Assembly (NCBI GenBank): GCA_036734385.1
Contig: DAIMYQ010000015.1
Coordinates: 1-35,035, forward strand
From: JAAYPI01 sp036734385
Lineage (GTDB): Bacteria; Bacteroidota; Bacteroidia; Bacteroidales; Paludibacteraceae
Reading direction: 5' to 3'
Length of the DNA: 35,035 nucleotides
The notes beneath the pieces were generated by a model. It was not told the DNA's origin, did not search any database, and saw nothing but the letters and a program-made list of their open reading frames with translations. Made by a program: the position numbers and the translations under genes. Each line of letters begins with the position of its first letter. Within the stretch, counting starts at the first letter, position 1. Positions 24,601-32,708 of the stretch are shown here, one piece after another.

Positions 24601-25915
24601 TAAATGTTGCTTTCATGTCTTGCCCACCAATATCAAGAATAAAACTAACATTCGGGTTAAAATTATAAGCAGCTGTATAATGAGCTATTGTTTCCACCAT
24701 TCCTCTATCGATAGGGAAAGCCGCTTTTAGCAAATCTTCTCCGTAACCTGTTACACAACTTCCCAACACACTGAGATTCTTATTGACCTCTGTTGCTTTT
24801 TGTAACAATTGAGATAGACCTTTAGCCACTGTTTCAAGGGATTTACCTTTATTTTTTTCATAAAAACGAAAGAAAATTCGACCCTTATCGTCAGTCGCAA
24901 TAATTTTTGTTGTGGTTGAACCGCTATCTATCCCCACATAACAATTATTATTTTCAAGATTCTCAATCGCCACAGTTGGCATATTGAATTTCTTCTTTTC
25001 TTCGGTCCACGCATTAAGTTCTTCTTCATCTTTGAAAAACGGTTTCAATTGGTGAGGTTGATAGATATAGCTTTTTTTATTGGTATGTTGCAAAAGGTCT
25101 ACATATTCGGAAATAAGTTTCTTTTCCCGTTGTTGACCGGCAGTAATAGCAGCTCCCCATGCGGATATTACCGCAGTATCTTCGGAAACAACAATATCTT
25201 CTTCTGTAAGATTTAATTGCTTAATAAAAGCTGCTTTAAGTGCAGGTAAAAAAGTAAACGGACCACCACACAAAAAAAGTGGAGCAGTAACACTGTACCC
25301 ACGAGAAAGTGATGTAATTACCTGTAAACTAACAGCATGGAAAACAGAAACCGCAATATCTTCTTTACTGACATTTCTACTCAACAAATTTTGTACATCT
25401 GTTTTGGAAAAAACACCACAACGAGAAGCAATGGGATAAACAGTAGTTGCCTTTTCAGCCAAGTCGCTCAATTCACTCACATCAACGGCTAATAAAGAAG
25501 CCATTTGGTCGATAAAAGAACCCGTTCCACCGGCACAATTGCCATTCATACGCATATCGGGCGATTTGTTATCGCTAAAAAAAATCATTTTGGCATCTTC
25601 TCCTCCGATATCAACCAAGGTTTTGGTTGAAGGAAATTGAGAGGCAATAACCTCGCATGATGCTACCACTTCTTGTACAAAGGGTATCCCACAACGTTCG
25701 GCAACACCCATTCCGGCAGAACCCGTTATAGATAAATGAACCGGAACATCTCCTATTTCTTTTTGTAATTTTTCAAATGCAGCAATAATTGTTCCTGCAA
25801 TATCCGCAAAGTGTCGCTCATATGCTTTAAAAATAATTTTATTCTTGCTGTCGGTTGCTACAATTTTTACGGTGGTCGATCCGGCGTCTAATCCTATATT
25901 TACTTTTGAACTCAT
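21659..25915 (-). CDS. Acyl-CoA dehydratase activase / 2-hydroxyacyl-CoA dehydratase fusion, 1418 residues
   Basis: A very large BadF/BadG/HgdC-type protein. Residues 1-265 and about 322-590 are two ASKHA ATPase domains, each starting with a phosphate loop (GLDAGSTTVKI and GIDSGSTTTKI). Each has Cys-containing motifs where activases bind a [4Fe-4S] cluster (NGNCAGGTGSF, SRCGVF; EACSSGCGSF, TRCTVF). A cysteine cluster CKGCENQC lies near 612. Then come a DUF2229-type region (IGIPRALGMYENYPFW, about 673), and an HgdB-like part with RPYHTDPL (about 868), SFGCGPDAF (about 940) and QPFGCIAN near the C terminus. Family members power radical dehydration of hydroxyacyl-CoAs or related reductions, but the substrate of these long fusions is generally unknown. 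A TetR regulator gene lies 58 bases upstream. Confidence 0.9.
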   Translation of the reverse strand: MSSKVNIGLDAGSTTVKIVATDSKNKIIFKAYERHFADIAGTIIAAFEKLQKEIGDVPVHLSITGSAGMGVAERCGIPFVQEVVASCEVIASQFPSTKTLVDIGGEDAKMIFFSDNKSPDMRMNGNCAGGTGSFIDQMASLLAVDVSELSDLAEKATTVYPIASRCGVFSKTDVQNLLSRNVSKEDIAVSVFHAVSLQVITSLSRGYSVTAPLFLCGGPFTFLPALKAAFIKQLNLTEEDIVVSEDTAVISAWGAAITAGQQREKKLISEYVDLLQHTNKKSYIYQPHQLKPFFKDEEELNAWTEEKKKFNMPTVAIENLENNNCYVGIDSGSTTTKIIATDDKGRIFFRFYEKNKGKSLETVAKGLSQLLQKATEVNKNLSVLGSCVTGYGEDLLKAAFPIDRGMVETIAHYTAAYNFNPNVSFILDIGGQDMKATFIENGAIKRLEINEACSSGCGSFIETFAQSLNQTPTNFSKIAIKSKHPCDLGTRCTVFMNSKVKQSLREGASVADISAGLGYSVIKNCLNKVLKLKNIADLGDCVMVQGGTFRNISIIRALEIEIGKTVMITDYPELMGAYGAALFARKKIKKDVASAIPLVDLVKPQSYTGKISLCKGCENQCTVTRFHFENGGQYFAGNKCEKVFSNSGDKKAKGHNLYADKYHLLFDRPSVENSKLTIGIPRALGMYENYPFWHALFSACGIRVVLSDPSTMKLYEKGLSTVMADNICFPAKLANGHVLNLIDKKVDRIFMPFVVYENQEDEKIANSYNCPIVTGYSEVIRSAINPKKQFGISFDAPTFTFKDRKLMKKACVEYLRSLLPELGSKEIGKAFDGALKAQETYEEQLNNNCKNVLEKANAEERLVVLLAGRPYHTDPLIQHKIADLIADFGVDVITEDIVRDVDPTAENVQSVMQWAYTNRIIKSALWAANAPANVHYIEITSFGCGPDAFILDEITDILSRKGKNATLLKVDDINNIGSTRLRIRSLIESLKFKDNRTFSKNLRAIHTPPFEKKDKDRKILVPWFADFYSPFIPTAFGLLGYNAENLPPSDQQSAELGLKYSNNEICYPATLVVGDVMKALNSGKYKSDEIALGITQTGGQCRASNYITLMKKAMISAGYDDIPVISVAVGSGGAMNEQSGFEIKWRKVIKSIAACMAYADCLSKMYYATAPREVEEGIAEKLKQKYIELGIQALQQNNASAFYDLAEKAAHEFTKANNRKEIPKIGIVGEIYVKYNNFGHKNITNWLVSRGVEPVIPALTEFFTETFASREARVSGNISRRTSSKFFMNTIEKYVFSIIRKMESKVQVFPYYHPVGNPHKDALKASKIINLNAQFGEGWRIPAEFAQFADSGVNNVVSLQPFGCIANQIISKGIEKRTRELYPSLNLLFLDFDSGMGEANIFNRLHFMIKNAEKEMIV

Positions 25916-25973
25916 CTTTATATAATAACTCTCCTACTTCGTGATAATAAATTAATGTCTCTGCAAAATACTT

Positions 25974-26585
25974 TTACACTTCAAAAAAATCGTTTAGCAA
26001 TTTTTTTGTGTTTCTTTTATGATCGTCTAAAAACGCTATTTTAGCCTTTGTATTTTTTGTCCAATACTGACTCAACAACGGATTTAACAAATAAGGACAA
26101 AAAAGCAATCCGTAGAAAATAGTTAACAACCTATCTAATGGCATTTTACGCATATTTCCATTTTCCATTTCCTGACTAAGAATTTCGCTTACCAACAGCA
26201 AATATTCTTGTATTCTTGAACTCTTATTTACAAAATCAAAAAACATTTTCGGATTCCGCTGTATTTCCACAAAAAGAAACCGAGGAATAAATTCGTTTTC
26301 ACGAAGCATTCCATCATAAATATCAATAACAGCATCAATTTTACACTGTATGCTTTTGTTCTCTTTTAAAACGTCCCCCACTTTCGGTAAAACGCCATCC
26401 AACATTTGTTCTATTATTTCTTGAAACAAATTTTCTTTTGTCTTGAAATAATAATTCAGAGAAGTTCTGCTAATTCCGGCAACATTGGCAATGTCTTGCA
26501 TTTTTGCCTTTTCCTGTCCCTTTTCCAAAAAAACATGTTGAGCAGATTCTATAATTTTTTGTTTTGTACTACACGATTCAATCAT
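25974..26585 (-). CDS. TetR-family regulator, probably of the activase gene
   Basis: A 203-residue regulator. The N-terminal helix-turn-helix is recognisable in KAKMQDIANVAGISRTSLNYYFKTKENLF. The C-terminal ligand domain is all-helical and not assignable. It lies 58 bases upstream of the 1418-residue acyl-CoA enzyme on the same strand. A perfect inverted repeat overlaps its own promoter 16 bases before the ATG, so autorepression of this pair is likely. A CoA thioester or fatty acid is a plausible ligand given the neighbour, but that is inference. Confidence 0.92.
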   Translation of the reverse strand: MIESCSTKQKIIESAQHVFLEKGQEKAKMQDIANVAGISRTSLNYYFKTKENLFQEIIEQMLDGVLPKVGDVLKENKSIQCKIDAVIDIYDGMLRENEFIPRFLFVEIQRNPKMFFDFVNKSSRIQEYLLLVSEILSQEMENGNMRKMPLDRLLTIFYGLLFCPYLLNPLLSQYWTKNTKAKIAFLDDHKRNTKKLLNDFFEV

Positions 26586-26600
26586 TCGTTTTTAGCATTA

Positions 26601-26618
26601 TTTGACATGAGTGTCAAA
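26601..26618. promoter_or_regulatory. Probable TetR operator
   Basis: TTTGACATGAGTGTCAAA has perfect 7-bp arms around TGAG. It overlaps the -7 element of the tetR-activase promoter, so a bound dimer would block polymerase. Confidence 0.7.
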
Positions 26619-26646
26619 ATTACGACAAATTTTGTTACCTGACAAA
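26615..26646 (-). promoter_or_regulatory. Promoter of the tetR-activase transcription unit
   Basis: Minus-strand TTTG (26646-26643), a 20-base spacer and TAATTTTG (26622-26615), a full Bacteroidota promoter match. It places the start site inside the palindrome at 26601-26618. Confidence 0.62.
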
Positions 26647-26697
26647 CAGTTATTTCTTTTTTAAATTTTAATAAGAAAATGGTGAAAAAACTAAAAT

Positions 26698-27810
26698 TTA
26701 TTGACTTTTACGGTAACTAATTATCGCCCAAGCATTAAAAAAAACAGCAAACATACACAATATACACAAATCTTTTAGTAAGTGAATCGTATCACTCCCT
26801 TTTAAATAGACAGACCTCATTACCGACATAAAATATTTTAAAGGATCAAATGCAGCAATCCATTGTCCCCAATTAGGCATGCTATCTATCGGAGTATATA
26901 GACCACTCATCATAATAAAAATCATCATAAAAAAGAACACAATAAAAACGGCTTGTTGCATAGTTTGTGCATAATTAGAAATAACTAGACCAAGACCAGA
27001 TATTCCTAAAATAAAGATGAACGCAAAGATATAAATGGTATAAAAATGTCCATTAGGTACCAATCCATAAACACCCCAAGCAACACCAAAACCTATGGTG
27101 ATAACGATAAACCCAATTAGCCAAAAAGGGATTAATTTAGCCAAAATAAATACAATTTTAGGCACAGGACTTACGTTAATTTGTTCCATAGTTCCAATTT
27201 CTTTTTCAAAAACAATGGAAACGGCAGGTAAAAACCCGCATAAAAGAGTTAAAACCATGACCATAAGAGCAGGTACCATAAACACTTGATAGTTTAATTC
27301 TTTATTGAACTGAAACAGACTGTCTGTTTGAATAAAAGAATTGCTCATCACAGCCGATTGGGGAAATCTCTCCACGAGAATAGTCGAATTAAATTTGCTT
27401 ACAATTTGTGAAAGATAAGCTACGGCAATACCTCCTTTCATTCCATTGACAGCATTCGGACTAATCATTATTTTTGTTCCATTTCGATTAATGATGTCTT
27501 TCTCAAAATTTGCAGGAATCTGAATAATTACATCTGCTTTATTTTGCTCTATACTTTTCAACGCTTCGTTGTAAGTTGAAGAAAAATCAGCCAATTTAAA
27601 ATACTCAGAAGAAACAATGGTTTGAGTAAGACGTCGCGAATAAGAAGAATGATCATTATCAACAATACTTGCATTCATGTTGCGTATTTCGTAATTGGCA
27701 GCCCAAGGAAAAACAAGCAACACCACAAATGGGAATACAAGTATCATTCTCGGAAGAAAAGGATTCCGAATAATTTGCTTAAATTCTTTTTTGAGAAGGT
27801 ATTTTATCAT
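26698..27810 (-). CDS. ABC-2 type export permease (second of pair)
   Basis: A 370-residue membrane protein of the ABC2_membrane_3 type. One N-terminal membrane segment (MILVFPFVVLLVFPWAA) is followed by a large extracytoplasmic domain of about 140 residues, then five membrane segments near the C terminus. The motif FEKEIGTMEQINVSPV is the conserved cytoplasmic coupling segment. It is the last gene of the export operon, 38 bases after the first permease, and pairs with it as a heterodimer. Substrates of YbhFSR-like systems include drugs and lipids; this one is unknown. Confidence 0.92.
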   Translation of the reverse strand: MIKYLLKKEFKQIIRNPFLPRMILVFPFVVLLVFPWAANYEIRNMNASIVDNDHSSYSRRLTQTIVSSEYFKLADFSSTYNEALKSIEQNKADVIIQIPANFEKDIINRNGTKIMISPNAVNGMKGGIAVAYLSQIVSKFNSTILVERFPQSAVMSNSFIQTDSLFQFNKELNYQVFMVPALMVMVLTLLCGFLPAVSIVFEKEIGTMEQINVSPVPKIVFILAKLIPFWLIGFIVITIGFGVAWGVYGLVPNGHFYTIYIFAFIFILGISGLGLVISNYAQTMQQAVFIVFFFMMIFIMMSGLYTPIDSMPNWGQWIAAFDPLKYFMSVMRSVYLKGSDTIHLLKDLCILCMFAVFFNAWAIISYRKSQ

Positions 27811-27848
27811 ACAACATACATTAATAAAAAAACTATTCGTTACCCAAA

Positions 27849-28955
27849 TTATTCGAGTCGTATCTTAAATTTTTTCAAACTTATTAGCAATAAGGTAATT
27901 CCCATAACAGAAAGAACTGAAAGCTCTTTCAAAACGGATGTAATTCCTAAGCCTTTAATCATAATAGATTTAGCAGCAGATATATACCAACGTGCCGGCA
28001 CAAAGTTTGAAATCCATTGTAACCACGTTGGCATGTTTTCAACGGGGAAAATCATACCGGAAAGTAGCATAACAGGAATCATTAACGCCATACCAGAAAT
28101 CATCATAGCGGCTAGTTGCGAACTTGTAAGAGTAGATATTAATAACCCCAATGCCAGTGAAACAAATATGTAAATCAACGAAACAACTATCAAACTAGCA
28201 AAACTACCAGCAACAGGAACGTTAAGAACAAAAACAGAAAGTAATATAATCGTTGCAAAATTGATACACGAAAGAACAAAATAAGGTGCAATTTTAGACA
28301 ATACAATATAAATCGGTTTCATCGGCGAAACGAGCAAAATTTCCATTGTTCCCATTTCCTTTTCACGGACAATGGCAATGGAGGTCATCATAGCACAAAT
28401 TAAAATCATAATCATGCCCAAAACACCAGGAACAAAATTATAAGCTCCCTTCATTTGCGGATTATAAAGCATCTTAACTTCCGGTTGAATAAGTAAACCT
28501 TCCTTGCCCTGAGAACTTAGCTCTTGTTGGTATGCAGCAATAATATTGCCAGCATAAAACACAAACGAATTGGCAGCATTGGGGTCTGTTGCATCGGCAA
28601 TAAGCTGAATATGAGCTTTGCCTGTATGCTGAAGATTTTGTGCAAAATGATTTTCAAAAACCACAACTAGTTTTGCCTTTCCATCTCTGAATACAGTTTC
28701 TATTTCATTTGTACCATGAATATTTTTTACAACATCAAAATAGGCACTGGCATGAATCTTGTCAACAATCCGATCCGTTACTTCATCATTTGTTGGTACC
28801 AAAACAGCAACTTCGGTATTTTTTACTTCTGTTGTCAGTGCGAATCCAAATAAAATTATCTGAATAATCGGCATTAAAAGTAAAATCATCACCGTTGTTC
28901 TATCACGTAAAATATGACGAAATTCTTTTTGTATAAATGATATAAGTTGTTTCAT
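27849..28955 (-). CDS. ABC-2 type export permease (first of pair)
   Basis: A 368-residue relative of the neighbouring permease with the same layout: one N-terminal membrane segment (VMILLLMPIIQIILFGFAL), an extracytoplasmic domain (about 45-175), and five C-terminal membrane segments. VREKEMGTMEILLVSPMKP is the coupling segment and corresponds to FEKEIGTMEQINVSPV in the partner. It begins 10 bases after the second ATPase gene. Together with the partner it should form the membrane channel of a YbhFSR-like exporter. Confidence 0.93.
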   Translation of the reverse strand: MKQLISFIQKEFRHILRDRTTVMILLLMPIIQIILFGFALTTEVKNTEVAVLVPTNDEVTDRIVDKIHASAYFDVVKNIHGTNEIETVFRDGKAKLVVVFENHFAQNLQHTGKAHIQLIADATDPNAANSFVFYAGNIIAAYQQELSSQGKEGLLIQPEVKMLYNPQMKGAYNFVPGVLGMIMILICAMMTSIAIVREKEMGTMEILLVSPMKPIYIVLSKIAPYFVLSCINFATIILLSVFVLNVPVAGSFASLIVVSLIYIFVSLALGLLISTLTSSQLAAMMISGMALMIPVMLLSGMIFPVENMPTWLQWISNFVPARWYISAAKSIMIKGLGITSVLKELSVLSVMGITLLLISLKKFKIRLE

Positions 28956-28965
28956 AACGATGCTT

Positions 28966-29730
28966 TTAACTGTCAGCTCTGGTGGCTTTTCGGGCTAATT
29001 GCTGAAAAACCTCATTCATATTTGTTGCCTGAAACTGATTTTTCAAGTTTTTAGGCGAATCCAATGCTTCTATTTTTCCATCTACCATAATAGATACCCG
29101 ATCACAATATTCGGCTTCATCCATATAATGTGTTGTTACAAAAACCGTTATACCCTTGGCGGTTGCATCATAAATTAATTCCCAAAATTGGCGACGAGTT
29201 ATTGGATCTACCCCTCCAGTGGGTTCATCCAAAAAAACTACTTGTGGATTGTGAAAAATAGCCACCGAGAATGCCAATTTTTGTTTAACCCCCAATGGCA
29301 AGGATTTTACCAATTTATCACGTTCATTCTCAAATTGAAGTTGTAGCATTAATTCATTCGTTTTTCTTTTTATGTCAATATCTTTCATGCCATAAATGCC
29401 ACCAAAGAGCTCGATATTCTCCCACACCTTTAAATCATCATAAAGAGAAAACTTTTGGCTCATATAGCCGATATTTTTTTTTATTTTTTCCTGTTCATGA
29501 GCAATATCATAGCCTGCTACCATTCCTTTTCCTCCGCTAGGAATACTCAAACCGCATAACATACGCATAGCCGTAGTTTTTCCAGCTCCATTTGCTCCCA
29601 AAAAACCAAAAATTTCACCTCGTTTTACTTCAAACGAAATAGCATCTACTGCTGTAAAATTGCCAAATTTCTTTGTTAAATTTTCAACAATAATAACCTC
29701 ATCTGCATTATGTAAGATTTTTCTATTCAT
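28966..29730 (-). CDS. ABC exporter ATPase 2
   Basis: A 254-residue ATPase. Walker A is GANGAGKT (45-52), the Q-loop Gln is 92 in YMSQKFSLY, Walker B is VFLDEP (165-170), and the switch His201 is present in TTHYMDEA. The signature motif is unusual: the position of LSGGQ reads LPLGV (144-148). It is therefore complementary to ATPase 1, which has a good signature but lacks the switch His and Q-loop Gln. The gene starts 6 bases after ATPase 1, and I infer a heterodimer with one canonical ATP site. Confidence 0.94.
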   Translation of the reverse strand: MNRKILHNADEVIIVENLTKKFGNFTAVDAISFEVKRGEIFGFLGANGAGKTTAMRMLCGLSIPSGGKGMVAGYDIAHEQEKIKKNIGYMSQKFSLYDDLKVWENIELFGGIYGMKDIDIKRKTNELMLQLQFENERDKLVKSLPLGVKQKLAFSVAIFHNPQVVFLDEPTGGVDPITRRQFWELIYDATAKGITVFVTTHYMDEAEYCDRVSIMVDGKIEALDSPKNLKNQFQATNMNEVFQQLARKATRADS

Positions 29731-29736
29731 TCTCTT

Positions 29737-30654
29737 CTACCTGTTTGAAAGTTCCATAAAACAATCTTCTACGGTCGGCACAATGGACTGAATACACACA
29801 TTTGAATGTCCATTTTTCACAAGATATTCTTTTAAAATATCCATTGTCAACTCTCCTTTTTCTACTGTAACATGGTGGCTATCGCCAAAAGCATAACAAC
29901 TTTTAATTTGCTGCATAGCCCGCAAGTCTTTTAGTAACTTCGGCATATCATCTCCCTGAACAATCCAAAGTGTTTTTTCAAATTGTTTGACAATGTTCTT
30001 GGGTGTATCAATTTTTAAAAATTCGCCATCCTTAATTAATGCAATACGATCACACAAACTTGCTTCATCCATGTATGGCGTTGAAACGAGAATAGTGATT
30101 CCTTGTGTCTTCAAACTCTGAAGCATATCCCAAAATTCCTTGCGAGAAACTGCGTCAACTCCGGTAGTCGGCTCGTCAAGAAAAAGAACACTTGGTTTAT
30201 GAATCAAAGCACAACATAATGCCAGTTTTTGTTTCATTCCTCCCGAAAGTTTTCCTGCTCTACGTGTTTTGAAGGGTTCTATTTGTTGGTAAATATCTTT
30301 TATCAACGCGTAGTTTGCTTCAACGGTTGTATTAAAAACGGTTGCAAAAAAATTCAAATTTTCTTCCACCGTCAAATCCTGATACAACGAAAATCGTCCT
30401 GGCATATACCCCACTCGTTTACGGATTTCCTTGTAATCGGTTACAACATCAAAACCATCAACTGTTGCCGTTCCATTGTCAGCCAAAATCAAGGTAGTAA
30501 GAATACGAAACAGGGTTGTTTTTCCGGCTCCATCAGGACCTATAATCCCGAATATTTCGCCTTTTTTAGTTTCGAAAGAAATATCTTTCAAAGCCTCAAT
30601 CTTGTCGTATTTTTTGCTTATTGATTGGCATTGAATGGCAGTATCCGTATTCAT
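29737..30654 (-). CDS. ABC exporter ATPase 1
   Basis: A 305-residue ATPase with a C-terminal extension of about 80 residues beyond the core. Walker A is GPDGAGKT (39-46), the signature is LSGGM (136-140) and Walker B is LFLDEP (157-162). Two key residues are missing: the Q-loop position reads YMPGRFSLY (Gly86 where Gln is expected), and the switch region reads VSTPYMDEA with Pro193 replacing His. The gene lies 21 bases after the HlyD-like gene and is followed by ATPase 2. E. coli YbhF fuses two such ATPases in one chain; here they are separate genes. Confidence 0.94.
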   Translation of the reverse strand: MNTDTAIQCQSISKKYDKIEALKDISFETKKGEIFGIIGPDGAGKTTLFRILTTLILADNGTATVDGFDVVTDYKEIRKRVGYMPGRFSLYQDLTVEENLNFFATVFNTTVEANYALIKDIYQQIEPFKTRRAGKLSGGMKQKLALCCALIHKPSVLFLDEPTTGVDAVSRKEFWDMLQSLKTQGITILVSTPYMDEASLCDRIALIKDGEFLKIDTPKNIVKQFEKTLWIVQGDDMPKLLKDLRAMQQIKSCYAFGDSHHVTVEKGELTMDILKEYLVKNGHSNVCIQSIVPTVEDCFMELSNR

Positions 30655-30675
30655 ATATTCTCCAATTTTTTATCT

Positions 30676-31305
30676 TTAATTGAATTTTACATTGCCATAC
30701 ATACCAATTTTCAACAACCCATCGTTCTTTATGTTGATTTTTACGGCATACACCAAATTAGCACGTTCGTCGCGTGTTTGAATGGTTTTGGGGGTAAATT
30801 CCGATTTGCTCGAAATCCAACTAACAACACCTTCGTATTCTTTTCTATCTTCGCCATAGTCAGCATAAACCTTCACCTTTTGTCCCAATTTAATTTGGGT
30901 TAATTGGTCGGAAGTTACGTATGCTCTCAAAATCATATTGGTAACATCACCCACTTTAAACAATGCCCTTCCGGGAGTTGCTAATTCTCCTTGTTCGGCA
31001 TATTTTGTCAAAACAACTCCTGAAATCGGACAAGTTATATAGCATTTTCTTAACTGATCTTCTATTTGTTCTACTTGTATTTGCAATGCTTCATTGTCAC
31101 CCGAAATGCCATTAGTTGTCGTTTCAAGGGATGACTTTGCAGCCTCCAATTGTCTTTCTAAAACTTTAATTTGAGCGTTTGCATCATCTAATTGTTTGGT
31201 TGTGGAAGCTTCTGCTTTTACTAAATTTTCTACTCGTTTACGTTCTGTTTTTGCCGTTTCAATTTGTTGTTCTAAGGCTGCTATTTGTTTTTGAATATCA
31301 GGACG
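30676..31305 (-). CDS. HlyD-like periplasmic adaptor, N terminus lost in gap
   Basis: The open frame continues past an internal TTG at 31149 right up to the gap, giving 209 visible residues. Residues before about 85 form a coiled coil (KQIAALEQQIETAKTERKRV and later AQIKVLERQLEAAKSSLETT). The lipoyl half-motif CYITCPISGVVLTKYAEQGE and the barrel domain (LRAYVTSDQLTQIKLGQKV) follow. The protein ends KIGMYGNVKFN. It should span the periplasm and join the inner-membrane permeases to the TolC-like channel. Relatives are about 300-330 residues, so about 100 residues (signal or membrane anchor, first lipoyl half) lie in the gap. The upstream neighbour is the TolC-like gene, on the other side of the gap. 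Confidence 0.92.
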   Translation of the reverse strand, partial: RPDIQKQIAALEQQIETAKTERKRVENLVKAEASTTKQLDDANAQIKVLERQLEAAKSSLETTTNGISGDNEALQIQVEQIEDQLRKCYITCPISGVVLTKYAEQGELATPGRALFKVGDVTNMILRAYVTSDQLTQIKLGQKVKVYADYGEDRKEYEGVVSWISSKSEFTPKTIQTRDERANLVYAVKINIKNDGLLKIGMYGNVKFN

Positions 31306-31405
31306 NNNNNNNNNNNNNNNNNNNNNNNNNNNNNNNNNNNNNNNNNNNNNNNNNNNNNNNNNNNNNNNNNNNNNNNNNNNNNNNNNNNNNNNNNNNNNNN
31401 NNNNN
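31306..31405. other. Assembly gap (100 N) over the start of the HlyD-like gene
   Basis: Exactly 100 N. The TolC-like gene ends at 31407, so the gap must include the HlyD-like start codon and N-terminal domain. Its true length is probably nearer 300 bases. Confidence 0.98.
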
Positions 31406-31406
31406 A

Positions 31407-32678
31407 TTATTTGTTGATATTGTTTTTTAATTCATAAAGGCTCTTTAAAAGTTGTATTTCATGCAATGATTTCAGTTGTTTTGCCTGGTTTTCGGCATTA
31501 ATTTCTCGTATTAAGTCGGTTACCGTCAGAGTTCCGTTTTCCACCTTCGAAGCTGCAACCTTCTTAATATTTTCACGTAAACGAATTATGTCATCATCCG
31601 TATTTAAGAGTGCTTGAAGATTTTTTATGGCGAGCTTGTCTTGTTCATTTTTTAAATCTGTATTAAACAAAAAAGTTTCTTTTTGAATAGCTACATTTTG
31701 TTTACTGATATCCAATTTGCTGATATTATTTTTAGTAGAATAAAAACCACTGAGATTCCAAGAAAAACGAATTCCTCCTATGTAGAAAGGAGCAAATTCA
31801 TTGGCAAACATATTCAATGCTGGCTTTCCGTATCCTCCTTGAAAAAAAGCTGATAGTTTGGGAAGATTTCCGGCATTTACCATTTTTTTCTGATTTTCGT
31901 AAAATTTGTTTTGAGCCGCAAATAAATTGAGTTCAGGGCGATAATTGACTGTATCTTGTAAAACAAAAAGATTTTTTTCCGGTCTAATCAACGTTGCATT
32001 TTCATCTATCTCCATTTTTGTAAAATTCGAAAGCATTTTTAAATACGCCGTTTTTGTATTCAAAAGTTCTATTTTTCGTTGTTCGGCATTAATCTGTTCC
32101 ACTTTTATGGCATCCAAATCAGCTTGGTTGGCAACTCCATTTTGTTTATACGCTTCAACCTTTTTGTAATTCGTTTGTAATTCATCTTGTAAAATTTCGT
32201 TTTGCTTTAACTGTTCATTAATCAACAAAACACTAAAAAATAACTGATTTACCCTTTCATTAAGAGCATACAAATCAACCTCTACTTTTTGTTTTTCTAC
32301 TTCTGTAGTGGCGTTGGTAACCTTTTTTTGAGCATTGATGACGCCCCCATCCCAAATTAATTGAGAAGCTTCCGCCGCCACTTGATATTGATCTTTGGAA
32401 AGCCCTTCCATCGTAATTCCAAGTCGCCGGATAAGGGCTTCCGGCAATTCGGTGACATCCGATTGATAAGTAGCTTTTGCCGATATATTCAATTGTGGCA
32501 GATAACCTTTATTTGCATTTGACAGGTTATATTCTGCCGTTTTTTCAATTAATCCATATTGCTTTACCAATGGATAATTGTTGCGTGCTTTTTGCCAACA
32601 ATCTTCCAGTGTTACAGACTGGGCTGATATCAGTTGAAATGCCATAGCAATAACCGAAAATAACCATATTTTTTTCAT
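31407..32678 (-). CDS. TolC-like outer-membrane efflux protein
   Basis: A 423-residue outer-membrane efflux protein. The signal peptide is MKKIWLFSVIAMAFQLISAQ. Two similar halves of long helices with LEDCWQKARNNYPLV near the start, AEASQLIWDGG in the first half and IRFSWNLSGFY in the second match the OEP family. It forms the outer-membrane exit duct for the exporter encoded downstream. It starts 30 bases after the TetR gene; that space contains the 10-bp palindrome TAGTATACTA (32697-32706). The stop codon abuts the assembly gap but is intact. Confidence 0.94.
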   Translation of the reverse strand: MKKIWLFSVIAMAFQLISAQSVTLEDCWQKARNNYPLVKQYGLIEKTAEYNLSNANKGYLPQLNISAKATYQSDVTELPEALIRRLGITMEGLSKDQYQVAAEASQLIWDGGVINAQKKVTNATTEVEKQKVEVDLYALNERVNQLFFSVLLINEQLKQNEILQDELQTNYKKVEAYKQNGVANQADLDAIKVEQINAEQRKIELLNTKTAYLKMLSNFTKMEIDENATLIRPEKNLFVLQDTVNYRPELNLFAAQNKFYENQKKMVNAGNLPKLSAFFQGGYGKPALNMFANEFAPFYIGGIRFSWNLSGFYSTKNNISKLDISKQNVAIQKETFLFNTDLKNEQDKLAIKNLQALLNTDDDIIRLRENIKKVAASKVENGTLTVTDLIREINAENQAKQLKSLHEIQLLKSLYELKNNINK

Positions 32679-32708
32679 ATCATATTTTATTTGGAGTAGT
32701 ATACTATA

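Noticed and set aside
26663..26699. AAATTTTA/TAAAATTT inverted repeat at the end of the export operon
   Set aside because: The arms are all A and T, the loop is long, and no T tract follows on the minus strand. It is expected by chance at this base composition.
31147..31149. TTG as start of the HlyD-like gene
   Set aside because: The frame continues upstream as good coiled coil for 52 codons to the gap, so this is an internal leucine.
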